From PALSA-612 sp963776735 (lineage in GTDB: Bacteria; Actinomycetota; Thermoleophilia; Gaiellales; Gaiellaceae), in assembly GCA_963776735.1 (NCBI GenBank), contig CAVZNV010000021.1, positions 186,001 to 250,000 on the forward strand: a stretch of DNA of 64,000 bases, in the 5' to 3' direction. The translations under genes and the position numbers were made by a program. Within the stretch, counting starts at the first letter, position 1; every line of letters starts with the position of its first letter. Positions 39,939 through 47,999 of this stretch are shown here, one piece after another. The notes below the pieces were generated by a model. The model had not been told where the DNA came from. It made no database searches and saw only the letters and a program-made list of their open reading frames with translations.

Positions 39939-40247
39939 TCAGCCGAACGGGCGGTACTCGAGGTAGTACCCGAGCCCTGCGGCGATGAGGGTCGCGACGC
40001 CTGCGGCGAGGCCGAGGAAGACGGCGAAGAGGCCGCGCCCGACCGCGGGGACGACGCCTCGACGGTCGTGCGGGAGCGCTTCGAGCGCGAGCGCGTAGAC
40101 GAGCAGGCCGGTCGCGGCGATCAGGAGCGCACCGACCCAGGTACCGCGCTGGGTCCCTCCGCGGATCGTCCAGACGAGGACAGCGGCGACCCCCGTGGTG
40201 GCAGGCAGCATCCAGGCCCACCACGGCAGGCGGCTGTTCGCGGGCAC
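39939..40247 (-). CDS. three-helix membrane protein
   Basis: A 102-residue protein with three hydrophobic segments (WWAWMLPATTGVAAVLVWTI, TWVGALLIAATGLLVYALAL, GLFAVFLGLAAGVATLIAAGL) and no recognisable motif. GTG 40247 is chosen because TATAGT (40254-40259, reverse strand) lies 6 bases upstream; the frame stays open further upstream into the divergent gene. Function unknown. Confidence 0.65.
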   Translation of the reverse strand: MPANSRLPWWAWMLPATTGVAAVLVWTIRGGTQRGTWVGALLIAATGLLVYALALEALPHDRRGVVPAVGRGLFAVFLGLAAGVATLIAAGLGYYLEYRPFG

Positions 40248-40253
40248 CTTCTG

Positions 40254-40311
40254 ACTATAGGAGCGCGGGCGGCGACTGTCGCCGCGCGAACCTGGCGCCG
40301 GAACGTAGTCT
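40254..40311. promoter_or_regulatory. divergent leaderless promoters of the three-helix protein and the MBL-fold gene
   Basis: Reverse TATAGT (40254-40259) is 6 bases before GTG 40247; forward TAGTCT (40306-40311) is 6 bases before GTG 40318. Confidence 0.5.
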
Positions 40312-40317
40312 CCCGGC

Positions 40318-40986
40318 GTGATCGTCGAGCGCAGCATGGACCCGGGCTGGCTGTCGAATGCCTACCTCGTCTACGACGAGCCCGGCGGGACGGCGGTGTT
40401 CGTCGACTCCGGCGCGCCGCTCGCGCCGTTCTACGCCACGATCGAGCGCGAAGGGCTCACAGTCACGCACCTGCTGACGACGCACGCGCACACGGACCAC
40501 GTCGCGGGCGACGACGAGCTCGTCTCGCGGTTCGGCATCCCGGTCGTGAAGGGACCGCTCGAGACCGGGGGGCTCCGCGTCGAGGCGCTTCCGACGCCGG
40601 GCCACTCGGACGACATGCTCGCGTTCGTGGTCAACGGCGAGGGCGTGTTCACCGGCGACACGCTGTTCAAGGACGCGGTCGGCGGCGGCGACTACGCACG
40701 CATCCGTCACTCGGTGATGGACGTGTTGATGGCGCTGCCGCACGAGCTGCCGGTCTACCCGGGGCACACGGACGAGACGACGCTCGAGCGCGAGTGGGAG
40801 CAGAACCCGTTCGTCGTCGTCTGGCGCGGCGCGCAGCCTGAGGGCACCGAGCTCTGCCGCGTGGGCGGTGAGGACGCCACGCTCGTCGTCTGGTCGCCCG
40901 ACTACGACGGCAAGGGCAAGGCGTGGGTGCGGTTCGCCGACGGCCGCGACGCGATCGTCGGCGGCTCCCGGGTGGAGCGGATCTAG
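40318..40986 (+). CDS. metallo-beta-lactamase-fold hydrolase (glyoxalase II-like)
   Basis: A 222-residue MBL-fold enzyme: metal motif LLTTHAHTDHVAGDDELV (His56, His58, Asp60, His61), third His in PTPGHSDDM, bridging Asp in FTGDTLFKDAVGG, and a last His in VYPGHTDETTLEREW. This is the hydroxyacylglutathione hydrolase-like branch, which hydrolyses thioesters; in actinobacteria the thiol may be mycothiol. Start GTG is supported by TAGTCT 6 bases upstream. Its stop overlaps the next GTG by one base (TAGTG), coupling it to the F420-dependent enzyme. The specific substrate is unknown. Confidence 0.9.
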   Translation: MIVERSMDPGWLSNAYLVYDEPGGTAVFVDSGAPLAPFYATIEREGLTVTHLLTTHAHTDHVAGDDELVSRFGIPVVKGPLETGGLRVEALPTPGHSDDMLAFVVNGEGVFTGDTLFKDAVGGGDYARIRHSVMDVLMALPHELPVYPGHTDETTLEREWEQNPFVVVWRGAQPEGTELCRVGGEDATLVVWSPDYDGKGKAWVRFADGRDAIVGGSRVERI

Positions 40987-41867
40987 TGGCCGTCCGCATC
41001 GGCGCGATCTTTCCGCAGACGGAGATCGGCCCCGACCGCGGGCCGGTGCGCGCGTTCGTCGAGGGCGTGCGCGAGCTGGGCTTCCACCACCTGATGGCCT
41101 ACGACCACGTGCTCGGCGCCGATCGCGACGTCCACACGCACCTCCTCGGCCCCTACCGCGCGGAGCACGAGTTCCACGAGATCCTCGTGCTCTTCGGCTA
41201 TGCGGCCGCACTCGCGCCCGAGCTCGAGCTCGTCAGCGGCGTCGTGATCGCGCCGCAGCGGCAGACCGCGCTGCTCGCCAAGCAGGCGACCGAGATCGAC
41301 CTGCTCACCGGCGGGCGCTTCCGGCTCGGACTCGGAATCGGCTGGAACGACGTCGAGTACGAGGCGCTCGGCATGGACTTCTCGAACCGCGGCCGGCGCT
41401 TCGAGGAGCAGATCGAGCTGCTGCGCCGCTTCTGGACGGAGCCGGTCTTCGACTTCGAGGGCCGCTGGCACAAGGTCACGGCGGCCGGCATCAACCCGCT
41501 GCCGGTCCAGCGGCCGATCCCGATCTGGATCGGCGGCTCGGCCGAGCGCGCCCTCCGCCGCGCGGCGGTGTCGGCCGACGGCCTCTTCCCGCAGCGGCCG
41601 CTCGACGGCAAGGGCTGGGCGGAGACGCTCGAGCAGTTGCGCGAATGGGCGGTCGATGCGGGCCGCGACTGGAGCCGCTTCGGGATCGACCAGCGCATCT
41701 CTCTCGCCGACCCCGACCCGGACGCCTGGGTCGCAGTGGCCGAGGAGTGGATCGGACTGGGCGCGACCCATCTCACGCTCGTGACGATGGGCGGCGACCT
41801 CGACGGCATCGACGGGCATCTCGAGCGGTTGCAGGCAGGACTCGAGGCACTCCGGGGAGTACTCTGA
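40986..41867 (+). CDS. LLM-class F420-dependent oxidoreductase
   Basis: A 293-residue luciferase-like enzyme: VRIGAIFPQTEIGPDRGPVRAFVEGVRELGFHHLMAYDHVLG at the start, LVSGVVIAPQRQTALLAKQATEIDLLTGGRFRLGLGIGWNDVEYEALG in the middle (the GGRFxLGxGxGW block of F420 enzymes) and PIPIWIGGSAERALRRAA. It would use reduced F420 as hydride donor; the substrate is unknown. It is co-translated with the MBL hydrolase (TAGTG overlap), suggesting sequential steps on one metabolite. It differs in subfamily from the enzyme at 11261-12133. Confidence 0.9.
   Translation: MAVRIGAIFPQTEIGPDRGPVRAFVEGVRELGFHHLMAYDHVLGADRDVHTHLLGPYRAEHEFHEILVLFGYAAALAPELELVSGVVIAPQRQTALLAKQATEIDLLTGGRFRLGLGIGWNDVEYEALGMDFSNRGRRFEEQIELLRRFWTEPVFDFEGRWHKVTAAGINPLPVQRPIPIWIGGSAERALRRAAVSADGLFPQRPLDGKGWAETLEQLREWAVDAGRDWSRFGIDQRISLADPDPDAWVAVAEEWIGLGATHLTLVTMGGDLDGIDGHLERLQAGLEALRGVL
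41860..41865 (+). promoter_or_regulatory. -10-like TACTCT for the DUF4232 gene
   Basis: TACTCT lies inside the last codons of the F420 oxidoreductase gene, exactly 7 bases before ATG 41873, so the secreted-protein gene probably has its own leaderless promoter despite the 5-base gap. Confidence 0.5.
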
Positions 41868-41872
41868 GAGCG

Positions 41873-42409
41873 ATGCGTCTCAGGGCTTTCGCGGTCGTGG
41901 CAGTCGTGGCGGTTGCGGCCGTGGTGGCCGGGACGGGCCGGGGTGCCTATCCGAACAACGTGGCCTGCAAGGCCAAGAGCCTGACCGGCAAGTTCATCTA
42001 TGTCCCCAACAGCCTGGGCGCGGGCAACGAGCTGTACACGCTCCAGCTCCGTAATGCCTCGAAGTCGACCTGCTTCGTCTCGGGCATCCCGGGGCTGCGG
42101 CTGCTCGGCAAGGCGGGCAAGCCGCTGCCGACGCACGCCGTGCCGCTCCATCCCGGCGCGCTCACGGCGGTGAAGGTGACGCTGAAACCTGGCGCGTACG
42201 CCGCGGCGACGGCGCGGTTCTCGCCGGACGTCCCCGGCACGGGCGAGGGCCATCCCGGGAACTGCGAGCCGGTCTCCTACAAGATCAGGATCAGCCCGTC
42301 CGGCGGCGGCTCGCTCGTCGGGCCGGTCAGCCCGCCGACGCCGGTCTGCGAGCACGGCGGCATGACGCTGTCGACGCTCGTCGCCGGCAAGCGCGGGCCT
42401 CTCTTCTAG
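41873..42409 (+). CDS. secreted DUF4232-like protein
   Basis: A 178-residue exported protein with signal peptide (FAVVAVVAVAAVVAGTGRGA) and a beta-sandwich domain: the ELYTLQLRNASKSTCFVSGIPGLRLLGKAGKPLPT stretch (Asn-x-Ser, Cys-x-x-x-Gly-x-P) is typical of DUF4232, found in many actinobacterial surface proteins. Four Cys could form two disulfides. Its stop (TAG 42407-42409) overlaps the stop of the convergent winged-helix gene at the palindrome CTAG. Role unknown. Confidence 0.82.
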   Translation: MRLRAFAVVAVVAVAAVVAGTGRGAYPNNVACKAKSLTGKFIYVPNSLGAGNELYTLQLRNASKSTCFVSGIPGLRLLGKAGKPLPTHAVPLHPGALTAVKVTLKPGAYAAATARFSPDVPGTGEGHPGNCEPVSYKIRISPSGGGSLVGPVSPPTPVCEHGGMTLSTLVAGKRGPLF

Positions 42410-43431
42410 GCCAGGAACGCCGCCAGGCGCTCGGCCTCGGGCGCCAGTTCCGCTCGTTCGGCTCGCGTCAACCGCCGCCACGGCTCGAGCACGACGCGGC
42501 CGCGCTCGTGGCGCCACGTTCCGGCGGTAAAGCCGTCAACGAGGAACGTGGCCGGCATGACCGTGTTGACCGTGTAGACGCGCTTCCGCAGCGCGGGCGG
42601 GACGATGCGGTCGCGCTCGCCGGACGCGTAGCCGAGGTAGAGGTTGTCCCAGCGGAGGAGGAATCGGGCCGGCGCGCGCGTGTCCGCGGGTGGCAGTGGC
42701 GCGCGTGCCAGGTCGAGCAGCGGGCGCCCCTTCTCGTCGCGGAAGCGGCGGAGGTCGAGCGAGTCGAGCGTCGGCCGCACGTCGCGCTTGCGCAGGCTCG
42801 CCCAGAAGCAGAGGTCCTCGACCGAGGCCGGGCCGAACGCGGCGAAGTAGTGGCGGACGAGGTGGCGCATGCCCTGCTCCGGTTCGGTCGGATCGCCTCC
42901 GGAGACGGTGTACGACGCGGGGCCGTGATAGCCCCACACGCCGGCGGGCGGAACGGTCAGCAGCCCCGCGTGGATGGAGACCGCCCGCACGAGCCAGACG
43001 TCGCCCACGGCATCGACGAGCTCGGCGAACGGCCTCGGCTCGGCCGTCAGCTTCCTCAACGTCTGCTCGGCTCTGCGGAGCGTCGGCTCGTCGTAACGAT
43101 GCTTCCAGGCGCCTGCAAGCCAGTCGAGCCGGCTCTCCCGGAGCGCGTCGACGTACAGCTGGTGCTCGCGGGCGGTGACGAGATGAAGCGTGTTCCGGAG
43201 CAGGCTGCCGCGGACGACCATGCCGCGCTCGAGCGCGCGCGTGAGCTGCTTGCGCCGAAACCCGGCGATGCGCGACCAGAGGTTCACGTAGGTCGACTCG
43301 ACTCCCTGCGCGTGCAGCGGGCCGACTCGCTCGACGGCCTTCGCGGGGCTGAGCCGGCCGCGCTCGAGGAGCAGCTGCCGCGCGAGCAGGGCGCGGTTCA
43401 GCTCGCGTACCGACAGGACACGCTCCGTCAC
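42406..43431 (-). CDS. winged-helix protein of the AlkZ/YcaQ (HTH_42) family
   Basis: A 341-residue protein with tandem winged-helix folds: SVRELNRALLARQLLLERGRLSPAKAVERVGPLHAQGVEST at the N-terminus, then RGSLLRNTLHLVTAREHQLY and FLLRWDNLYLGYASGERDRIVPP at the C-terminus. This family contains DNA glycosylases that unhook crosslinks or remove bulky alkylated bases (AlkZ, AlkX/YcaQ); the catalytic Q-x-Q/D after the first helix pair is not obviously complete here, where HAQGVE stands in that place, so glycosylase activity is uncertain. GTG 43431 overlaps the dehydrogenase stop as GTGA. Confidence 0.8.
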   Translation of the reverse strand: MTERVLSVRELNRALLARQLLLERGRLSPAKAVERVGPLHAQGVESTYVNLWSRIAGFRRKQLTRALERGMVVRGSLLRNTLHLVTAREHQLYVDALRESRLDWLAGAWKHRYDEPTLRRAEQTLRKLTAEPRPFAELVDAVGDVWLVRAVSIHAGLLTVPPAGVWGYHGPASYTVSGGDPTEPEQGMRHLVRHYFAAFGPASVEDLCFWASLRKRDVRPTLDSLDLRRFRDEKGRPLLDLARAPLPPADTRAPARFLLRWDNLYLGYASGERDRIVPPALRKRVYTVNTVMPATFLVDGFTAGTWRHERGRVVLEPWRRLTRAERAELAPEAERLAAFLA

Positions 43432-44369
43432 GGCCGGATAGCAGCCTTGAGGTAGTCCTCCGGAGGGTCGGCGAGCAGCGCCGGGACATGCTCGAGCCCC
43501 GCCTCGTGCGTGATCAGCCGCTCCCAGGGATAGGCACCGCTGGCGAGGAATGCCAGTGCCGCACGGAAGTGCCTCGGCGCATGGCCGGCGGCACCTCGGA
43601 GCTGGAGCTCCTCGCGGCGGATGCGCTCCGCGTCGGCGGCGATCGGTTCGCCGGGTTCCGTCGAGCCGACGAGGACGACCGTGCCGCCGGGCTGGACGAG
43701 CTCGAGCGCCTCGTTGCGTGCCTCAGCGGTTCCGGCGGCTTCGATCACGACGTCGGCGTCGTGCGGGTCAGCGGGCCGCGCGCCGAACGCGGCCGCGAGC
43801 GCGTGCCGCGACTGGCGCCCGCCGACCGCGGCCACGTAGCCGCCCGCGTCCGCGACGCAGGCACACAGCATCAGCCCGACCGGCCCGGAGCCGAGGACGG
43901 CGACGAGGCTGCTCGGGCGCACGTCCGCTCGCTCGACCGCGTGCAGGCAGCACGCGAGCGGATCGGCGAGTGCGGCGACGGCAGGATCGAGCCCGCGCGG
44001 AACGGGGTGGAGGTTGACCTCGGCGATGCGGGCCGGGACGAGCACCCGCTCGGCCAGTGCGCCGACGAGCTGCTCGGGCCGCCGGCACAGCTCCTCGCGG
44101 CCGTCGATACAGGGCGGACAGTGACCGCACGGCGCCGATGCGGCGGGAACGACGCGCCGGCCGTTGCGCGTGTCGACGCCCGCGAGTTCGCGGCCGAGCG
44201 GCGCGGGCGAGCCGTCGAGGGAGTCTGTGCCGAACGCGAACGCACGCCGCTCGGCACTCCCGGTCAGAGCGACCTCGACCTCGAGCACGACCTCGCCGTC
44301 TGCCGGTTCGGGAACCGGCACCTCGTCGACTCTCAGGTCGCCCGGGGCGAAGACGCGAATTGCGCGCAC
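43428..44369 (-). CDS. zinc-dependent alcohol dehydrogenase (MDR family)
   Basis: A 313-residue medium-chain dehydrogenase. The structural-zinc loop is visible as APCGHCPPCIDGREELC, a Rossmann motif as VAVLGSGPVGLMLCACV, and the GroES-like N-terminal half as EVVLEVEVALTGS. The usual catalytic zinc Cys of the first loop (C-x-T/S-D) appears replaced (ALTGSAERRAF), so activity may be altered; MDR family members without this Cys exist. Start GTG 44369 has TACGAT exactly 7 bases upstream. The stop overlaps the winged-helix gene (GTGA). Divergent from the glutaredoxin-like gene by a shared promoter site. Confidence 0.82.
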   Translation of the reverse strand: MRAIRVFAPGDLRVDEVPVPEPADGEVVLEVEVALTGSAERRAFAFGTDSLDGSPAPLGRELAGVDTRNGRRVVPAASAPCGHCPPCIDGREELCRRPEQLVGALAERVLVPARIAEVNLHPVPRGLDPAVAALADPLACCLHAVERADVRPSSLVAVLGSGPVGLMLCACVADAGGYVAAVGGRQSRHALAAAFGARPADPHDADVVIEAAGTAEARNEALELVQPGGTVVLVGSTEPGEPIAADAERIRREELQLRGAAGHAPRHFRAALAFLASGAYPWERLITHEAGLEHVPALLADPPEDYLKAAIRP

Positions 44370-44375
44370 TCGGGT

Positions 44376-44382
44376 TATCGTA
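44376..44382. promoter_or_regulatory. overlapping divergent leaderless promoters
   Basis: Reverse TACGAT (44377-44382) is exactly 7 bases before GTG 44369; forward TATCGT (44376-44381) is 6 bases before GTG 44388. The hexamers overlap by five bases, so both genes share one polymerase footprint. Confidence 0.55.
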
Positions 44383-44387
44383 TGGCC

Positions 44388-44696
44388 GTGGCGATCAAAC
44401 TCCACCGCTGCTCGAACATCTGGGTGAAGGTGCAGGGACACCCGTGCTGGAAGGTGCAGAGCGCGCTCGACGGGGCCGGGATCGAGTACGAGGTCGTCAA
44501 GGGCCCGCTGTTCAAGAGCAAGCGCGACGACCTGCAGCAGCTCTCCGGCCAGCGGAACTATCCCGTGATCGAGTTCGAGGACGGCAGCGCCTACCGCGAG
44601 GAGTCGAAGGACATGGCCGCCGCGATCAAGGCCGGCAAGCTCGACGAGAAGCGCGGCGGAGCGACCCCTCCGGCCGAGAACGCCCCGGCCGGCTAG
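44388..44696 (+). CDS. small thioredoxin-fold (glutathione S-transferase N-domain-like) protein
   Basis: A 102-residue protein with the order of a glutaredoxin or GST N-terminal domain: AIKLHRCSNIWVKVQGHPCWKVQSALDGAGIEYEVV, then SGQRNYPVIEFEDGSAYREESKDM with the cis-Pro and the E-(E)-S substrate-binding turn. The two Cys are far apart (Cys before SNIW and Cys before WKV), so it lacks a canonical CxxC; glutathione or mycothiol binding is inference. I choose GTG 44388, which fits the promoter and a family-like start; ATG 44382 adds two residues. It lies upstream of tRNA-Ala. Confidence 0.78.
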   Translation: MAIKLHRCSNIWVKVQGHPCWKVQSALDGAGIEYEVVKGPLFKSKRDDLQQLSGQRNYPVIEFEDGSAYREESKDMAAAIKAGKLDEKRGGATPPAENAPAG

Positions 44697-44713
44697 CTAC
44701 ACTGGATCGCCGC

Positions 44714-44786
44714 GGGGCTATAGCTCAGCTGGGAGAGCGCCTGGATCGCACCCAGGAGGTCGGCGGTTCGAGCCCGCCTAGCTCCA
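44714..44786 (+). tRNA. tRNA-Ala(CGC)
   Basis: A 73-base cloverleaf: acceptor GGGGCTA / TAGCTCC with one G-U pair and discriminator A, D arm GCTCAGCTGGGAGAGC, anticodon loop ATCGCAC (CGC, for GCG), T arm GGCGGTTCGAGCCCGCC. No encoded CCA. GCG is a frequent codon here, which suits a dedicated tRNA. The following 44787-45005 holds short inverted repeats (CGTTG..CAACG) and no evident gene. Confidence 0.93.
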
Positions 44787-45005
44787 TTCGGTCGTTGCGA
44801 AAGTGTCAACGACCCGCGCGCTCCTAAGCGCGTCGGCGCCAATCGGTCACGCGTCGTACACGAGTCGCTTGACTTCCGCACCACGGGATGAGAGGGTGCT
44901 CGTGCCCGACGGAGACAGCGGTTCGCAAGGTCGCAAGACCAAGCGTGTCGCAGTCGAAGTCGGGCATTTTCGTGCACGGGCAGTGACGTCCACGAAGGAG
45001 GAGCG

Positions 45006-45380
45006 GTGCCACTCGAACGGCCGAAGATCGAGAAGCCCGAAGGCGACATTCCCTTCGACCTCGGCGTCGAGGACATCGTCGTCGGCGACGGCGCAGAAGC
45101 AACCAAGGGCAAAAGGGTTTCCGTCCACTACGTCGGCGTGGCCTTCTCGACCGGCGAGGAGTTCGACGCCTCCTGGAACCGGGGCGAACCGTTCGAGTTC
45201 AAGCTCGGCAAAGGGCAGGTCATCCCAGGCTGGGACGCCGGGGTCGAGGGCATGCGAGTGGGTGGCCGCCGAAAGCTGACGATCCCGTCCGCAATGGCCT
45301 ACGGCGCACGGGGAGCCGGCGGCGTGATCAAGCCGCACGAGCCCCTCGTGTTCATCGTCGATCTCCTGTCTGTGAAATAG
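45006..45380 (+). CDS. FKBP-type peptidyl-prolyl isomerase
   Basis: A 124-residue FKBP domain: ATKGKRVSVHYVGVAFSTGEEFDASWNRGEPFEFKLGKGQVIPGWDAGVEGMRVGGRRKLTIPSAMAYG spans the family core, split here by wording: VSVHYVG, FDASWNRG, GQVIPGWDAGVEGM and RKLTIPSAMAYG are the active-site strands and 80s loop. It accelerates proline isomerisation in protein folding, in the cytoplasm as no signal peptide is present. Ribosome site AAGGAGGAG precedes GTG 45006. It stands alone, convergent with the GH63-like gene. Confidence 0.93.
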   Translation: MPLERPKIEKPEGDIPFDLGVEDIVVGDGAEATKGKRVSVHYVGVAFSTGEEFDASWNRGEPFEFKLGKGQVIPGWDAGVEGMRVGGRRKLTIPSAMAYGARGAGGVIKPHEPLVFIVDLLSVK

Positions 45381-45405
45381 CCGCAGGCGACGGCTACCTG
45401 GGTGC

Positions 45406-47995
45406 TCAGCGGCTCCGCCTGAGGATCAGGTCGGCGACGAGTCCGGTCCAGCCGGTCTGGTGGGATGCGCCGAGGCCGGCGCCCGTGTCGCCGTGGAAGT
45501 ACTCGTGGAACGGAACGTTGTCGCGCCAGGCCGGGTCGTCGCGTAGCAGCTCGTAGTCGCCGAAGACGGGCCGGCGGCCGGTCGCGTCCTTCGTGAACAG
45601 GGAGATCAGCCGCGTCGAGAGCTCGTCCGCGACCTGAGTCGAGCGTGAGCTGCCGGCCCGAGCCGGTCGGGCACTCGACCGTCAGCTCGTCGCCGAAGAA
45701 GCGGTGGTAGACGCGCAGCGTGTCGAGCAAGAGGTAGTTGATCGGCATCCACACCGGGCCACGCCAGTTCGAGTTGCCGCCGAACAAACCGCTCGTAGAC
45801 TCGCCAGGCTCGTAGTCGAGCGTTGCGGACACGCCGTCGATGTCGACGACGAGCGGCTCGGCCTCGTGCCGCTTCGACAGCGCGCGGAGCCCATGGTCGG
45901 AGAGGAACTCGGCCGGGTCGAGCATCGCGCCGAGCAGCCGCCGAAGCCGGTCCTCGTCGACGATCGAGAGCATCCGCCAGCCGTGGTGACCCTCGCCGCT
46001 CATGTGCTGAACCACGGCCTGAGCCTCGTAGCGCCGTTCCGTGAACCACTTCACACGCGTGGCGAAGTCGGGGAGCCGCTCGAGCGTGCCAGGCCCGAGC
46101 GTCGTCACGGCCGCCATCGGCATCAACCCGACGATCGACCGCGCCTTGAGCGGGAAGCGGCCGCCGTCCGGGAGCCTCAGCACGTCGTAGTAGAAGCCGT
46201 CCTGCTCGTCCCACAGGCCCTTGTCGTTCAGCGCCGAGCCGATCAGGGCGAAGTGCTCGAAGAACTTCGTCGCGAGATCCTCGTAGGTCGCGTCGCTCTG
46301 CGACAGCTCGAGCGCGATGTCGAGCAGGTTCTGGCAGTACATGGCCATCCAGGAGGTGGCGTCGGACTGCTCGAGCGTGCCGGCGACCGGGAGTGCGGAT
46401 CGGTCGAACGGGCCGATGTTGTCGAGCCCGAGGAAGCCGCCCTCGAACAGGTTGTTGCCCTCGGAGTCCTTGCGGTTCACCCACCAGGTGAAGTTGAGGA
46501 GCAGCTTGTGGAAGACGCGCTCCAGGAAGTCCGTGTCCCTGTCGCCGGCGATCTCGTACACGCGCAGCGCGGCCCAGGCATGAACGGGCGGGTTGACGTC
46601 GCCGAACGCCCACTCGTACGCGGGGAGCTGTCCGTTCGGGTGCATGTACCACTCGCGGCAGAGGAGGACGAGCTGCGACTTCGCGAACTCCGGGTCGACG
46701 TGGGCGAGCGCGACGCAGTGGAAGGCGAGATCCCAGGCCGCGTACCACGGGTACTCCCACTTGTCCGGCATCGAGATGACGTCCATGTTGTTGAGGTGCA
46801 GCCAGTCGCTGTTGCGCCCGTGCCAGCGCTCGGCGGGCGGCGTCGGGCCGGCCGGGTCGCCCTCGAGCCAGTGCTCGACGTCGTAGTGGTAGAACTGCTT
46901 CGTCCAGAGCATCCCGGACAGCGCCTGCCGGAGCACGAGCGCCTCGTCCTCGGACGCGCCCGCGGGAGTCAGCCCGGCGTAGTACTCGTCCGCTTCCGCC
47001 TTGCGCGTGGCCATGACCTCGTCGAAGTCGGCGCCGAGGCCGCCGGGACCATCGGCCAGGCGCAGCTCGATCCTCGCGCTCTCGCCGGCGGCGACCTCGA
47101 GCCGGTAGTGGAAAGCGGCCTTCGTGCCGGTCAGCCCGGGGTTGACGGTGACGGCGCCGGAGACGACGTGGTCGTTGATCCCGTCCTTCGGGTAGGGCGT
47201 CGCGTTCGGAACGCCGAACAGACGCTCCATGTTCGTCTCGTTCTCGCAGAAGAGCGGCTCCGGCGTGCCGCTCGCCGAGAGCCGGCGGGTGCCGAGGTTG
47301 GCGTGCTCGGCGACGATCGTCTGGGCGTCGAGACCGAGCGACGGCTTCGCGGGATTGCGGCCCCACGACCACGTGTTGCGAAACCAGAGCGTGGGGAGGA
47401 CGTCGATCGTCGCCGCGTCGGGGCCGGCGTTCCTGACCGTGACGCGGACGAGCATGTCCTCCGGCGAGGCCTTCGCGTACTCGGCGGTGATCTCCCAGTA
47501 GCGCCCGCCGTCGAAGACGCCCGTGTCGACGAGCTCGTACTCGGGTTCGAGCTTGCTCCGCGCGGCGTTCGTCGACACGAGGTCGTCGTACGGGTACTCG
47601 GCCTGCGGGTACATGTACTTCCAGCGCATCCACGAGTGCGTGGGCGTCGAGTCGAGATACCACCAGTACTCCTTGACGTCCTCGCCGTGGTTGCCCTGCG
47701 GGCCGCTGAGTCCGAACATCCGCTCCTTCAGGATCGGGTCGCGGCCGTTCCAGAACGCGAGTGCGAGGCACAGGTTCTGGCGGTCGTCGCAGATGCCGGC
47801 GATGCCGTCCTCGTTCCAGCGATACGTCCGCGACCGCGCGTGGTCGTGCGGGAAGTAGTCCCACGCCTCGCCGGTGGCGCTGTAGTCCTCGCGGACGGTG
47901 CCCCAGGCGCGCTCGGACAGGTACGGCCCCCAGCGCCGCCAGGGCGAGCGGCCCTTCGGCACTTCGAGCAGGCGCTGTCGCTCGGCTCCGGCCAT
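45406..47995 (-). pseudogene. GH63/MGH1-like glucosidase with a single-base frameshift near the 3' end
   Basis: A protein of about 862 residues if the frame is corrected. The body (WEYPWYAAWDLAFHCVALAHVDP, GLDNIGPFDRS, SNWRGPVWMPINYLLLD) is the (alpha/alpha)6 barrel of GH63 and mannosylglycerate/glucosylglycerate-type hydrolases. In the sequenced frame it goes out of phase at about 45637 after LTLD; skipping one base there restores the conserved family end: VADELSTRLISLF, FGDYELLRDDPAWRDN, FHEYFHGDTGAGLGASHQTG, stop at 45406. So there is one extra base, either a real mutation or a sequencing error. ATG 47995 is 4 bases after the debranching-enzyme stop. Cytoplasmic alpha-glucan or compatible-solute degradation is likely. 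Confidence 0.85.
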
Positions 47996-47999
47996 GCTC

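Noticed and set aside
45625..45650. Programmed ribosomal frameshift in the GH63-like gene
   Set aside because: No slippery heptamer or stimulatory stem is visible; an ordinary one-base insertion or read error explains it.
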